A stretch of DNA of 64,000 bases from 66-474 sp035249175. Lineage in GTDB: Bacteria > Pseudomonadota > Gammaproteobacteria > Xanthomonadales > Rhodanobacteraceae. This document shows, piece by piece, positions 8,209 through 16,927 of this stretch (position 1 is the stretch's first letter; every line of letters starts with the position of its first letter). The stretch lies in assembly GCA_035249175.1 (NCBI GenBank), contig DATFGT010000066.1, positions 28,606 through 92,605 on the forward strand, given 5' to 3'. The notes beneath the pieces are model-generated. The model ran no database searches, was not told the DNA's origin, and saw only the letters and a list, made by a program, of their open reading frames with translations. Both the position numbers and the translations under genes were made by a program.

Positions 8209-9272
8209 TGTTTCTTCTTGTCCAGGATATATTTCCTCACCGCGGTGTTCTGCTCGGCCAGCGTCGCGGAGAACTCGTGGGTACCATCGCCCTTGGCGAC
8301 GAAGTACAGCGCATCGCCTGCCGCAGGGTGCAGCACCGCCTGGATCGCGGCACGACCCGGCAGCGCGATCGGGGTGGGCGGCAAGCCGGCGCGCATGTAG
8401 GTGTTGTACGGCGTGTCGGTTTCGAGATCCGACTTGCGGATGTTGCCGGTGTAGGCCGCGCCCATGCCGAAGATCACGCTGGGGTCGGTATCGAGTTTCA
8501 TGCCGAGCTTCAGGCGCCGCTCGAATACGCCCGCGATCTGCGGCCGCTCGGCCGGCACCGCGGTTTCCTTTTCGACCAATGACGCGAGGATCAAGGCCTC
8601 GTACGGCGTCTTGAGCGGAATCGACTGATCGCGTGTGGCCCATTCTTTCGTGAGAAATTCCTGCATCGCCTTGTTCGCACGTTCGAGGATGTCGAGATCG
8701 GACATACCGAGCACGTAGTCGTAGGTGTCGGGCATGAACTCGCCTTCAGGCATGTTCTGCCCCGCTTTACCAATGCGAGCGATCAATGCATCGCCGAGAA
8801 CGCGATACGGTGTATGTTTTAGTTTTGGGGCAGCATTCAGTGCGTCTAGCACCTGCGCGAAGGTCCAGCCGTCGACCAGGGTAACGCGCCGATGCAGCAC
8901 CTTGCCGACCGCCATGTTCTCCAGCAGCACGGTCGGCGTCATGCCGGGCGCGAGTGCATACTCGCCGGCGTGCAGCTTGTTGGCAACGCCGAGACGCATG
9001 GCCAGCGCGCGCCACAGCAGCGGTGGCGCATCGGTGAGTTTCTCCTCGCGCAGTTGCGCGACGATGCTGCCGAAGCCCTCACCCCGGGCGATCTCCAGCG
9101 TCTGTCCCGCGGCGCGCACGCTCAAGGGCGTGCGGGTGAAGTGCAGGTACGTGATGCCGGCCCAAGCGATGGCCGCGACGATCGCCAACACGATGACGAT
9201 CGCCAAAGTGCTGACGACCACGTTGCCGCGCGCGACGCGTCCGGCACCGGCGCGGTCGGGACGATGTGTCAT
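8205..9272 (-). CDS. mltG: Endolytic murein transglycosylase MltG
   Basis: This inner-membrane enzyme cleaves nascent glycan strands and so sets peptidoglycan chain length. The 355-residue protein has a short cytoplasmic N-terminus, one transmembrane helix at about 20-42, a LysM-like segment, and the YceG catalytic domain with the catalytic Glu at about 234 in ASLVEKETA. A DTDPSVIFG stretch and a NTYMRAGLPPTPI stretch are conserved in the family. Its start overlaps the pabC stop by 4 nt and its end overlaps tmk by 4 nt, so it is fully embedded in the operon. Confidence 0.96.
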   Translation of the reverse strand: MTHRPDRAGAGRVARGNVVVSTLAIVIVLAIVAAIAWAGITYLHFTRTPLSVRAAGQTLEIARGEGFGSIVAQLREEKLTDAPPLLWRALAMRLGVANKLHAGEYALAPGMTPTVLLENMAVGKVLHRRVTLVDGWTFAQVLDALNAAPKLKHTPYRVLGDALIARIGKAGQNMPEGEFMPDTYDYVLGMSDLDILERANKAMQEFLTKEWATRDQSIPLKTPYEALILASLVEKETAVPAERPQIAGVFERRLKLGMKLDTDPSVIFGMGAAYTGNIRKSDLETDTPYNTYMRAGLPPTPIALPGRAAIQAVLHPAAGDALYFVAKGDGTHEFSATLAEQNTAVRKYILDKKKQ

Positions 9273-10093
9273 GCCTGGCCTCCCGGAAATCCAAGTGCAC
9301 GCCAGCTTGCCTGGGCCGCACGCGCGTAACGACCAACCCGAAATACATGTTCATCCAGCATGCGTACCGGCAACACGCCGCGCACGCTGGAGGCCAGAAA
9401 GATTTCGTCCGCGTGCATCAATTCTTCCTTCGTCATCGTCTGCAAATGGACATCCGGAAAGGCATCCAGCAACGCGCCTCGCATCACGCCGGCCACCCCG
9501 CACTTGTCGACCGGCGGCGTCAGCAACTCGCCAGCTACGCCGACGAACACATTGGCAGCCGTCGCGCAGACGAGGTTTCCTGCCTGGTCGAACAGCAGAC
9601 CTTCGACCACCGCCGCATCCGACCATTCCGCACGCGCGAGCACCTGCTCGAGCCGGTTCAGATGCTTGATGCCGGCCAGCCGCGGCTGAAATGCAAGCCG
9701 CAATCCGCAACAGCGTACCCGGATTCCGTCGCGGTACCAATCAGAAGGCAACAGCGCCGACGGAAAGGCGGCAACGATGCGCGTGACGTGGATCGATTCC
9801 GGCGGCGCGTAGCCGCGTTCACCGCGTCCACGTGTCAGGATGATCTTCACGGCGGCATCCGTCATTCCGTCGGCGACATGCGCAAGCTCCTCCGCAAGCG
9901 TCGCCACGCCCGGTACCGGCAAGTCGAGCCGGCGGCATCCATCGCGCAACCGCGCGATGTGCCGATCCCACAAGGGCGCCGCGCCGTCCACCACGCGAAT
10001 CGTCTCGAACAAGCCGTCGCCGTAGGCCAAGCCGCGATCCAGCGCCGACACGCGATCTTCGGCGAAGCCATCGACCAGCACGCGCGCGGTCAT
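9269..10093 (-). CDS. pabC: Aminodeoxychorismate lyase
   Basis: This class IV PLP-fold enzyme converts 4-amino-4-deoxychorismate to p-aminobenzoate and pyruvate for folate synthesis. The 274-residue protein shows the GDGLFETIRV segment, the PLP-binding Lys in GIKHLNRLEQV near residue 145, and the SSVRGVLPV cofactor-phosphate region. Direct 4-nt overlap with pabB upstream supports this over a branched-chain or D-amino-acid aminotransferase. It overlaps mltG downstream. The glutaminase partner PabA is not in the window. Confidence 0.94.
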   Translation of the reverse strand: MTARVLVDGFAEDRVSALDRGLAYGDGLFETIRVVDGAAPLWDRHIARLRDGCRRLDLPVPGVATLAEELAHVADGMTDAAVKIILTRGRGERGYAPPESIHVTRIVAAFPSALLPSDWYRDGIRVRCCGLRLAFQPRLAGIKHLNRLEQVLARAEWSDAAVVEGLLFDQAGNLVCATAANVFVGVAGELLTPPVDKCGVAGVMRGALLDAFPDVHLQTMTKEELMHADEIFLASSVRGVLPVRMLDEHVFRVGRYARAAQASWRALGFPGGQA

Positions 10094-11475
10094 TCGGCGT
10101 CGCGTCCCAACGCCCGCAGCAATCCGCGGGCTTTCGCGCGGGTTTCGGCGAGTTCCCGTTCGGCATTGGAATTCACCACGATGCCGGCGCCTGCGCGAAA
10201 GGTCAGTCGCTCGCCTTCAAGAACCATGGTGCGGATGAGGATGTTCAAATCGAGCTGGCCGTTCCGGGAAAGATAGCCGAGCGAGCCGGTGTATGCCCCG
10301 CGCGCAACGCCCTCCAGCTCGGCGATGATCTCCATGCAACGCACCTTGGGGCAACCGGTGATGGTGCCGCCGGGAAACATCGCCGCGATCGCCTGCCCAG
10401 GCGTCACGTCCGGGCGCAGCCGGCCGCGCACGTTCGAGACGATGTGGTGCACGTGCGCGTAGCTCTCCACCGTCATCATTTCATCCACGCACACGCTGCC
10501 GGGCACGCACACGCGGCCCAGATCGTTGCGTTCCAGATCGACCAGCATCACGTGCTCGGCGCGCTCCTTGGCGTGACCCAGCAGTTCGGCGGTGCGCGCC
10601 GCATCGTCGTCGCCCGCGACGCGCGGACGCGTACCCGCGATCGGGCGCGTCTGCGCGCATCCGTCACGGACCTGCAGCAGGCGTTCGGGGGAAGAACTCG
10701 CGATCGACCAGCCCGGTTGCTGCAACAGGCCCGCGAAGGGCGCGGGATTGGCCTTTCGCAACGCCGCGTACAACACCGCCGCAGGTGGCGCAACGTCAAA
10801 ACGCCCCCGCCACGCGCACGACAGGTTGACCTGGAACGTATCGCCTGCGCGCAGGTACTCGTGAATGCGGGCAACGCCGTCCAGGAAACGACGCGGATCG
10901 TCTTCGTGCAATTCGCGCAGCAGCGGAAGACCCGCCTCGACGAGCGCACTCGCGGGCAACGCATCGAGATCGCGCCGCATCGCGTCCAGCAAACGCCGGC
11001 GGCCGGATTCCACCACCAGCCACGTGCATCCGTCGATCCGATCGACCAGGATCGCGGCCGGGCAGCGCAGCGCCAGCGCGACCGGAATGCGCGAGTGCTC
11101 TGACGCAGGCAACGCCAGCGAAGGTTCGACCTCGGCTGCCAGCTCATAACCGAGGTAAAGCAGCCAACCGCCGGTGAACGGCAATTCCGCATCGACCGAT
11201 TCGTCTTTGTCCCGCGATGACCATGTACTGTCCAGCGCGTCCAGGAACCGTGCACCGCGGTCGTGCCCGGACTTGTCGCGCACCACGCCGTCGCCCGCGA
11301 GGTTCAGCCTGTCTTCGGGAAACGCGAACAGGAGGTCCCAGCGCGCCGACGGCCCGGGCGCCGCGCTTTCCAGCAATGCCGGATAGCGCTCGGGGTACGC
11401 TGCGGCGAGCGGCAGCAGGTCGCGCGCGCCCGCGATGCGCATGCAGGTCGCGGCACCGCGCGCGACGCGACTCAA
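10090..11475 (-). CDS. pabB: Aminodeoxychorismate synthase component I
   Basis: The enzyme converts chorismate plus ammonia to 4-amino-4-deoxychorismate. The 461-residue chorismate-binding protein has an N-terminal anthranilate-synthase-I-like region, then the conserved PIAGTRPR, LVDLERNDLGRV, PGGTITGCPK and GAGIVVNS motifs of the C-terminal catalytic core. The PIAGT form of the motif is typical of PabB, whereas TrpE has PIRGT-type sequences with other markers. The start at 11475 overlaps the fabF stop as ATGA; an internal ATG at 11442 is an alternative. It is translationally coupled to pabC. Confidence 0.95.
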   Translation of the reverse strand: MSRVARGAATCMRIAGARDLLPLAAAYPERYPALLESAAPGPSARWDLLFAFPEDRLNLAGDGVVRDKSGHDRGARFLDALDSTWSSRDKDESVDAELPFTGGWLLYLGYELAAEVEPSLALPASEHSRIPVALALRCPAAILVDRIDGCTWLVVESGRRRLLDAMRRDLDALPASALVEAGLPLLRELHEDDPRRFLDGVARIHEYLRAGDTFQVNLSCAWRGRFDVAPPAAVLYAALRKANPAPFAGLLQQPGWSIASSSPERLLQVRDGCAQTRPIAGTRPRVAGDDDAARTAELLGHAKERAEHVMLVDLERNDLGRVCVPGSVCVDEMMTVESYAHVHHIVSNVRGRLRPDVTPGQAIAAMFPGGTITGCPKVRCMEIIAELEGVARGAYTGSLGYLSRNGQLDLNILIRTMVLEGERLTFRAGAGIVVNSNAERELAETRAKARGLLRALGRDAE

Positions 11476-12710
11476 ACGCGCTTGAACAGCAGGGTGCCGT
11501 TGGTGCCGCCAAAGCCGAACGAGTTGGAGATCGCGATGTCGATCCTGCCCTCGCGCGCGGTGTTTGGCACGAAATCGAGATCGCAGCCTTCGCCTGGTTC
11601 ATCGAGATTGATGGTCGGCGGCAGCACGTTGTTGCGCATCGCCAGCAGGGTGAAGATCGCTTCCACACCACCGGCTGCGCCGAGCAGGTGGCCCGTCACC
11701 GACTTGGTGGAACTTATCGCGAGCTTGTAAGCATGCTCGCCGAATACGCGCTTGGCCGCGTGCACCTCACCGAGATCCCCCAGTGGCGTCGAGGTGCCGT
11801 GCGCGTTGACGTATTGCACCTCGGCCGGATTTACGCCCGCATCCTTCAGCGCGTTTTCCATGCAGCGTGCTGCACCCTCGCCGCCCTCGCTGGGCGCGGT
11901 GATGTGGTACGCATCGTCGCTCATGCCGAAGCCTGCCAGCTCCGCGTAGATGTTCGCACCGCGTGCCTTGGCGTGTTCGTATTCCTCCAGCACCAGCAAA
12001 CCGGCGCCGTCGGACAGCACGAAACCGTCACGATCCTTGTCCCACGGCCGGCTGGCGCGGGCCGGGTCGTCGTTGCGGGTGCTCATCGCCCGCGCCGAGC
12101 AGAACGCGCCCGTCGCGACCGGGGTGACCGAGAACTCGGCGCCACCGGCCAGCATCGCATCGGCATCGCCGTACTGGATCATCCGCATCGCCAAACCGAG
12201 ATTGTGGGTGGCGGTGGCACAGGCGCTTACGCAGGCAATGTTGGGGCCTTTCAAGCCGTGGAGGATCGCGAGGTTGCCCGAAACCATGTTGATGATCGAG
12301 CCGGGCACGAAAAATGGCGAGATCTTGCGGGGGCCGCCTTCATCGTAAGCCAGCGTGGTGCGCTCGATCATCGCGATGCCGCCGATGCCGGCGCCGACCG
12401 CGACGCCGATTCGCGCGGCATTGGCGTCCGTGATTTCGATGCCCGAATCCTTCAACGCCTCGGCGCCCGCCGCGATGCCGTAGTGGATGAAGGTGTCCAT
12501 CTTCTTGATGTCTTTCGCCGGGATGTATTGCGCCGGGTCGAAGCTCTTCACCTCGCCCGCGATGCGGGTGGGGAACGCGCTGGCATCGAAGTGCGTGATC
12601 GGACCGATGCCGCTTTTGCCCGCGACGACGTTCTGCCACGCCGTCGCGACGTCGTTGCCCACGGGCGAAATCATGCCGAGGCCGGTGATCACTACACGCC
12701 GCTTGTTCAT
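11472..12710 (-). CDS. fabF: 3-oxoacyl-ACP synthase II
   Basis: This condensing enzyme elongates acyl-ACP with malonyl-ACP. The 412-residue thiolase-fold protein has the nucleophile Cys at 164 in VSACATATHN, the catalytic His in NAHGTSTPLGD near 304 and in SVTGHLLGAAG near 340, and the GFGGTNG C-terminal loop. It lies 261 nt downstream of acpP rather than directly adjacent, with a strong stem-loop in between that may tune its level relative to acpP. It is followed by pabB with a 4-nt overlap. Confidence 0.97.
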   Translation of the reverse strand: MNKRRVVITGLGMISPVGNDVATAWQNVVAGKSGIGPITHFDASAFPTRIAGEVKSFDPAQYIPAKDIKKMDTFIHYGIAAGAEALKDSGIEITDANAARIGVAVGAGIGGIAMIERTTLAYDEGGPRKISPFFVPGSIINMVSGNLAILHGLKGPNIACVSACATATHNLGLAMRMIQYGDADAMLAGGAEFSVTPVATGAFCSARAMSTRNDDPARASRPWDKDRDGFVLSDGAGLLVLEEYEHAKARGANIYAELAGFGMSDDAYHITAPSEGGEGAARCMENALKDAGVNPAEVQYVNAHGTSTPLGDLGEVHAAKRVFGEHAYKLAISSTKSVTGHLLGAAGGVEAIFTLLAMRNNVLPPTINLDEPGEGCDLDFVPNTAREGRIDIAISNSFGFGGTNGTLLFKRV

Positions 12711-12886
12711 GAGAACTCCAGATTAGAAAACTCGGTTCACGCAAGCAACCGTCCACCAGAATGGCGGCCTTCGGCGTTCAGGGGCGGTCCTGCGCACCTC
12801 GTCAAAGCGGCGCGCGGTGTTCCCAGCATTGCGCAAGCGCCGCTCCTCACCCATACGCCACCGCATAGTCACTACCCCATCAACGC

Positions 12887-12915
12887 GAAAGCTGCGCACG
12901 GAAGGCGCAGCTTTC
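12887..12915 (-). promoter_or_regulatory. Stem-loop between acpP and fabF
   Basis: A perfect 11-bp inverted repeat (12887-12897 with 12905-12915) encloses a 7-nt loop. Read in the operon direction no T-tract follows, so it is not a classical terminator. It could be a processing or RNA-stability element that allows very high acpP mRNA with lower fabF, or a partial attenuator. The remaining parts of the 261-nt gap show no gene. Confidence 0.5.
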
Positions 12916-12971
12916 GGGTTGCCGCATCGCACAGGTCGCGCCGCCGGAAGGCATGCGCTGAAGTCCTTCGA

Positions 12972-13211
12972 TCAGGACTTGACGTGCGCCTTGATGTAAT
13001 CCACCGCCTGCTGGACGGTGGTGATCTTCTCTGCTTCCTCGTCGGGAATTTCGGTTTCGAATTCCTCTTCGAGCGCCATCACCAGCTCCACGGTATCCAG
13101 CGAATCCGCGCCCAGATCGTCAACGAACGAGGCATTCGGCGTGACGTCCTCTTCCTTGACTCCCAACTGATCGACCACGATCTTCTTGACGCGCTCTTCG
13201 ATGCTGCTCAT
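12972..13211 (-). CDS. acpP: Acyl carrier protein
   Basis: This is a 79-residue acidic four-helix carrier of growing acyl chains in fatty-acid synthesis. The phosphopantetheine attachment Ser37 is in GADSLDTVELVM. The EEEFETEIPDEEAE segment gives the strong acidic character. The ATG at 13211 is preceded by GGGAGG about 9 nt upstream; the upstream extension to 13313 is not conserved. It is placed between fabG and fabF as in most gammaproteobacteria, but the gaps on both sides are unusually long (416 and 261 nt) and hold repeats or stem-loops. Confidence 0.98.
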   Translation of the reverse strand: MSSIEERVKKIVVDQLGVKEEDVTPNASFVDDLGADSLDTVELVMALEEEFETEIPDEEAEKITTVQQAVDYIKAHVKS

Positions 13212-13627
13212 GAGACAGTGCCTCCCGGGACAATGGCATTCGAGGTCGGGACTGACCCTTCCCCACTCGACCCGCACGCGCCGCGGACGGCCCGCACGGT
13301 ACAGATTTTTCAATCAAGGCCCCGAAGGGCCAGTGTGGCGATTGCTTGACCTGCAGATCGCCACACGAAAGGCACCATATTACAGGGTTTATCGATTGCG
13401 ATCATCCCTGATCGCTGCTCCACCCAGCGGCGGTCAAACTTGGGACTCTATCGCGCCATCGACACCAGAACGGCCTTCCATGGCCTGACTTTTCATTTGT
13501 GCGATCATCCCTGATCGCTGCATCGTCCCGCCATTTCGCGCATGCTGCCGCATCGGGCCTCGGGCACCAGAACGGCCATCCTTGGCCTGACATTTCAAAA
13601 CAGCTGCTTTGACTGGATCATCAACGC
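13212..13627. other. Intergenic region fabG-acpP
   Basis: This 416-nt gap lies inside the fab operon and holds no supported gene. The acpP-proximal part carries the acpP ribosome site; the rest is occupied mainly by a two-unit tandem repeat at 13398-13600. An independent acpP promoter could be here, but I cannot identify one with confidence. Confidence 0.6.
13398..13600. repeat. Tandem palindromic intergenic repeat, two units
   Basis: Two units of about 100 nt follow each other (13398-13500 and 13501-13600). Each begins with the hairpin GCGATCATCCCTGATCGCTG (13398-13417 and 13501-13520) and ends with a CACCAGAACGGCC-TGGCCTGAC block (13463-13494 and 13565-13596) that is itself palindromic around GGCCATCCATGGCC. 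The middle parts differ. The second block recurs inverted at 55791-55823, so this is a dispersed REP-like family of this genome. Confidence 0.85.
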
Positions 13628-14371
13628 TTACGCCATGTACATGCCGCCGTTGACGTGCAGGGTTTCGCCGGTGATATACGCCGCGGCCGGCGACGCGAGG
13701 AACGCGACGGCATGCGCGACGTCGGACGCCTCGCCAAGCCGACCCAGCGCGATCGTGCCTTCCAGTGCCTTGCGCTGATCTTCGGTGAGCGCGCGGGTCA
13801 TGTCGGTGTCGATGAAACCGGGTGCAACCACATTGACGGTGATGCCGCGCGACCCGATCTCGCGCGCCAGTGATTTCGAAAACGCGATGATGCCCGCCTT
13901 GGCGGCGGCGTAGTTGGTCTGGCCCGGGTTGCCGGTAACACCCACCACCGACGCGATGTTGACGATGCGGCCCTTGCGCGCCTTCATCATCGTGCGCATC
14001 ACGGCTTTCGACGTGCGATAGACCGAGGTGAGATTGGTATCGAGGATGGCCTGCCAGTCCTCGTCCTTCATGCGCATCAGCAATTGATCTCGGGTGATGC
14101 CCGCGTTGTTGACGAGGATCGACAGGCCCGCACGGTCTTTCACGATTGCGTCGATCAGTGCTTCCACCGCCGCGCCGTCGGTGACGTCCAGCACGCGGCC
14201 CTCGCCGCTGTGCGCGGAAAGCCGCTGGCCGATCGCCTGCGCGCCCGCTTCGGACGTTGCGGTGCCGATCACCGTCGCGCCCTGCGCCGCCAATTCGTCC
14301 GCGATCGCGGCGCCGATGCCGCGGGATGCGCCGGTGACCAGCGCGATTTCGCCCTGCAATGTGCTCGTCAT
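13628..14371 (-). CDS. fabG: 3-oxoacyl-ACP reductase
   Basis: This NADPH-dependent reductase converts 3-oxoacyl-ACP to 3-hydroxyacyl-ACP. The 247-residue short-chain dehydrogenase has the cofactor motif TGASRGIG at 13-20, the NNAG motif, the catalytic Tyr and Lys in NYAAAKAG near 153-158, and the C-terminal GGMYMA end typical of FabG. The start at 14371 overlaps the fabD stop as ATGA and excludes an upstream extension to 14647 that is shadow of fabD. Confidence 0.97.
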   Translation of the reverse strand: MTSTLQGEIALVTGASRGIGAAIADELAAQGATVIGTATSEAGAQAIGQRLSAHSGEGRVLDVTDGAAVEALIDAIVKDRAGLSILVNNAGITRDQLLMRMKDEDWQAILDTNLTSVYRTSKAVMRTMMKARKGRIVNIASVVGVTGNPGQTNYAAAKAGIIAFSKSLAREIGSRGITVNVVAPGFIDTDMTRALTEDQRKALEGTIALGRLGEASDVAHAVAFLASPAAAYITGETLHVNGGMYMA

Positions 14372-15324
14372 GCCTTCGCCTCCGCAAGCGCCGTGCGCAA
14401 TTCCGCCGGCGTCCCCAGCGCGCGCGCGTCGATGGATTTGTCGATGCGCCTGCACAGGCCGGCCAGCACCTTGCCCGGCCCGCATTCGAAGATTTTCGTG
14501 GCGCCGTTCTCCCGCAGCGAATGCACGGTGTCGGTCCACAACACCGGCATGTACAACTGGCGCTCCAGCGCCGCACGGATGAATTCGATGCCGACATGCG
14601 CCTTGGCATCCGCATTCTGCAGCACCGGAATCGTGGGCACCTGCCACGGCAGTTCAGCCATGCGCGCAGCAAGTTGCTGTGCCGCATCGCGCATCAGCGG
14701 CGTATGCGAAGGCACCGACACCGCAAGCTTTATGACCTTGCGCACGCCGAGTTCGCCGAGGCGCTGGATGGCGCGGTCGACGGCGGCGGCATGACCCGCA
14801 ATCACCAGCTGGCCGGGGCTGTTGAAATTGGCGGGAGTGACGATTTCATCATCCGATACTTCCTTGCAAACCTGCCGGATCACTTCGTCGTCGGCGCCCA
14901 GCACCGCCGCCATCGAACCGACGCCCGCGGGCACTGCGGCTTGCATCAGGCGACCGCGCTCGGTGACCAGCGATGCCGCATCGCGGAGCGGCAAAGCGCC
15001 TGCGCAGACCAGCGCCGAATACTCGCCGAGGCTGTGGCCTGCCATCTGGGCCGGCAGCGGACCACCCTTCGCCCGCCAGACTTTCCACACCGCCACGCTT
15101 GCGGCCAGCAACACCGGCTGGGTGTTTTCGGTCTTTCCGAGCTCGGTCTCCGGACCATTCTGCGCAAGCGACCACAGATCGAGCCCCGCGCCTTCGGAGG
15201 CCTCATCGAATACCTTGCGTACGTCGGAAAACTCGGCACCAAGTTCGGCCAGCATCCCGACCGACTGCGACCCTTGGCCGGGAAAGACGAAGGCGAGGGT
15301 GGCGACGGATGATTGACTATTCAT
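14368..15324 (-). CDS. fabD: Malonyl-CoA-ACP transacylase
   Basis: The enzyme moves malonyl from CoA to ACP. The 318-residue protein has the N-terminal FPGQGSQ oxyanion motif at 14-20, the nucleophile Ser98 in GHSLGEYS, and the conserved His in VPSHTPLM. It is followed by fabG with a 4-nt overlap. A 150-nt gap without a recognisable gene separates it from fabH upstream. Confidence 0.97.
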   Translation of the reverse strand: MNSQSSVATLAFVFPGQGSQSVGMLAELGAEFSDVRKVFDEASEGAGLDLWSLAQNGPETELGKTENTQPVLLAASVAVWKVWRAKGGPLPAQMAGHSLGEYSALVCAGALPLRDAASLVTERGRLMQAAVPAGVGSMAAVLGADDEVIRQVCKEVSDDEIVTPANFNSPGQLVIAGHAAAVDRAIQRLGELGVRKVIKLAVSVPSHTPLMRDAAQQLAARMAELPWQVPTIPVLQNADAKAHVGIEFIRAALERQLYMPVLWTDTVHSLRENGATKIFECGPGKVLAGLCRRIDKSIDARALGTPAELRTALAEAKA

Positions 15325-15474
15325 GCTTTGCTTCGCTCAATGCATGGGATTTGGGGGCGGACAGTGGGAGCGCAAGAATCCGGACGAGTCGCTTCCTGGA
15401 ACTGTCGGAGGCGTTTCAAGTTCTGGCGCGGCGACAACCGTGCATGTCCCCGCCACCCATCTCCCGTCCCGCTT

Positions 15475-16443
15475 TCAATACCTCACCATCGCGGAGGCCC
15501 AGGTAAATCCGCCACCGAAAGCTTCCAGCAGCAGGTTGTGGCCGCGCTGAATGCGCCCCGAGCGCACCGCGGCATCCAGCGCCAGCGGCACCGAACCGGA
15601 CGAGGTGTTGGCGTGCTTGTCCACGGTGACGATCACCTGCTCCATCGGCATGCCGAGACGTTTTGCGGTGGCTTCGATGATGCGCAGGTTGGCCTGGTGC
15701 GGGATAAACCAGTCGAGCTGATCAGCGGTCATGCCGGCCGCCTGCAGGGTTTCGTCCACCAGCGCGTCGAGCGTCTTCACCGCGACCTTGAACACCTCGC
15801 GTCCACTCATGCGGATGCGCACGCCGTGGTTCTTTTCGTCGCTGAAGCCCACCGACACGCCGACGGGGTTGTACAGCAGGTCCTTGTAGCCGCCGTCGGC
15901 ATGCAGGCAAGTCGCGAGTATGCCCGGTTCGTTCGAGGCTTCCAGTACCACCGCGCCAGCGCCGTCGCCGAACAGCACGCAGGTTTCGCGTTCGGACCAG
16001 TCGACCATTCGGGTGAGCGTTTCCGCGCCCATCACCAACGCCTTCTTCACCTGCCCGGTGCGCACGAAATTGTTGGCGACACCGAGTGCGTACATGAACC
16101 CGGAACACGCGGCGTTGACGTCGAATGCCATGCAACCGTTCGCGCCCAGCCGGTTCTGGATCAGGCACGCGGTGGCCGGAAAGATGATGTCCGGCGTGGT
16201 GGTGCCCAGCACCACCATGTCGAGTTCGGATGCCTTGACGCCGGCGTCTTGCAACGCCTGCAGCGCGGCGCGATAGGCCAAGTCGCCGGTGGTTTCGCCG
16301 TCGGCCGCAACGCGGCGCTCACGGATACCGGTGCGGCTGCGGATCCACTCGTCGCTGGTGTCGACCAGCTTTTCCAAGTCGGCATTGGTGACGACGCGCT
16401 CCGGCAGCGCGCTGCCGGTGGCGAGGATGCGGGCGTAGGTCAA
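15475..16443 (-). CDS. fabH: 3-oxoacyl-ACP synthase III
   Basis: This initiating condensing enzyme of fatty-acid synthesis joins an acyl-CoA primer to malonyl-ACP. The 322-residue protein has Cys113 in NAACSGF, the catalytic His in IPHQANLRI near 249 and Asn in KHANTSSGS near 279, plus the C-terminal AFGGGFTWAS loop. Unlike in E. coli, plsX is not between rpmF and fabH: only 104 nt separate them, containing a stem-loop with a T-tract. Confidence 0.97.
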   Translation of the reverse strand: MTYARILATGSALPERVVTNADLEKLVDTSDEWIRSRTGIRERRVAADGETTGDLAYRAALQALQDAGVKASELDMVVLGTTTPDIIFPATACLIQNRLGANGCMAFDVNAACSGFMYALGVANNFVRTGQVKKALVMGAETLTRMVDWSERETCVLFGDGAGAVVLEASNEPGILATCLHADGGYKDLLYNPVGVSVGFSDEKNHGVRIRMSGREVFKVAVKTLDALVDETLQAAGMTADQLDWFIPHQANLRIIEATAKRLGMPMEQVIVTVDKHANTSSGSVPLALDAAVRSGRIQRGHNLLLEAFGGGFTWASAMVRY

Positions 16444-16486
16444 GGTCTGGTTCCCGATTCAGGCGTTGCGGGCGCATGAAAACGCG

Positions 16487-16507
16487 GCGGCGCGATCATC
16501 GCGCCGC
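16487..16507 (-). terminator. Stem-loop with T-tract downstream of rpmF
   Basis: Read on the minus strand, a 10-bp GC-rich inverted repeat (16498-16507 with 16487-16496) is followed by CGCG and then TTTT. Because fabH continues in the same direction 45 nt later, it is more likely a leaky terminator or attenuator that lowers fab expression relative to rpmF than a hard stop. The loop is very small, so the real helix is probably 8 bp. Confidence 0.5.
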
Positions 16508-16547
16508 ACGTCGGTCTGCCACATCGTGCACATCGTGGCAAGGACGT

Positions 16548-16742
16548 TCAGTCCTCGTCGACGATCGCCTGCTTGTCCTCGATCACCTTGCGGCCACGGT
16601 AGTAGCCGTCCTTGGTGATGTGGTGGCGGCGATGGATCTCGCCCGACGTCGGGTCGGTGGCGAGCTGCACCTTGTCCAGCGCGTCGTGTGAACGGCGCAT
16701 GCCGCGGCGGGACGGGGATTTGCGGCTTTTTGCAACGGCCAT
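16548..16742 (-). CDS. rpmF: 50S ribosomal protein L32
   Basis: This 64-residue large-subunit ribosomal protein has the diagnostic SRRGMRRSHDAL and RHHITKDGYYRGRKVI segments. It lacks the zinc-ribbon cysteines, as in E. coli L32. It lies downstream of yceD and upstream of fabH, the arrangement conserved across proteobacteria that links ribosome and lipid synthesis. The start is fixed by MAVAKSRKSPSRRG. Confidence 0.98.
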   Translation of the reverse strand: MAVAKSRKSPSRRGMRRSHDALDKVQLATDPTSGEIHRRHHITKDGYYRGRKVIEDKQAIVDED

Positions 16743-16927
16743 GATGGCTCTCCTGAAAACAATTCACTGGCGGGATGTTCCGCCTTTCGTGTCGAACCTC
16801 GCACCAACCCATCTCAACATCCTCCACAACCCTCATCAAACCCTTGCAGAGGGATTGATCGCCCCCTTGACTCAAGGGCCGAAGAGCCGCGGAACCGTCA
16901 CGACAAGTTGTCCAGAGAATCCAACGA

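Noticed and set aside
11217..13349. 710-codon plus-strand open frame
   Set aside because: It spans the pabB-fabF-acpP region on the other strand, crosses several gene boundaries and intergenic repeats, and has an Arg- and His-rich shadow composition.
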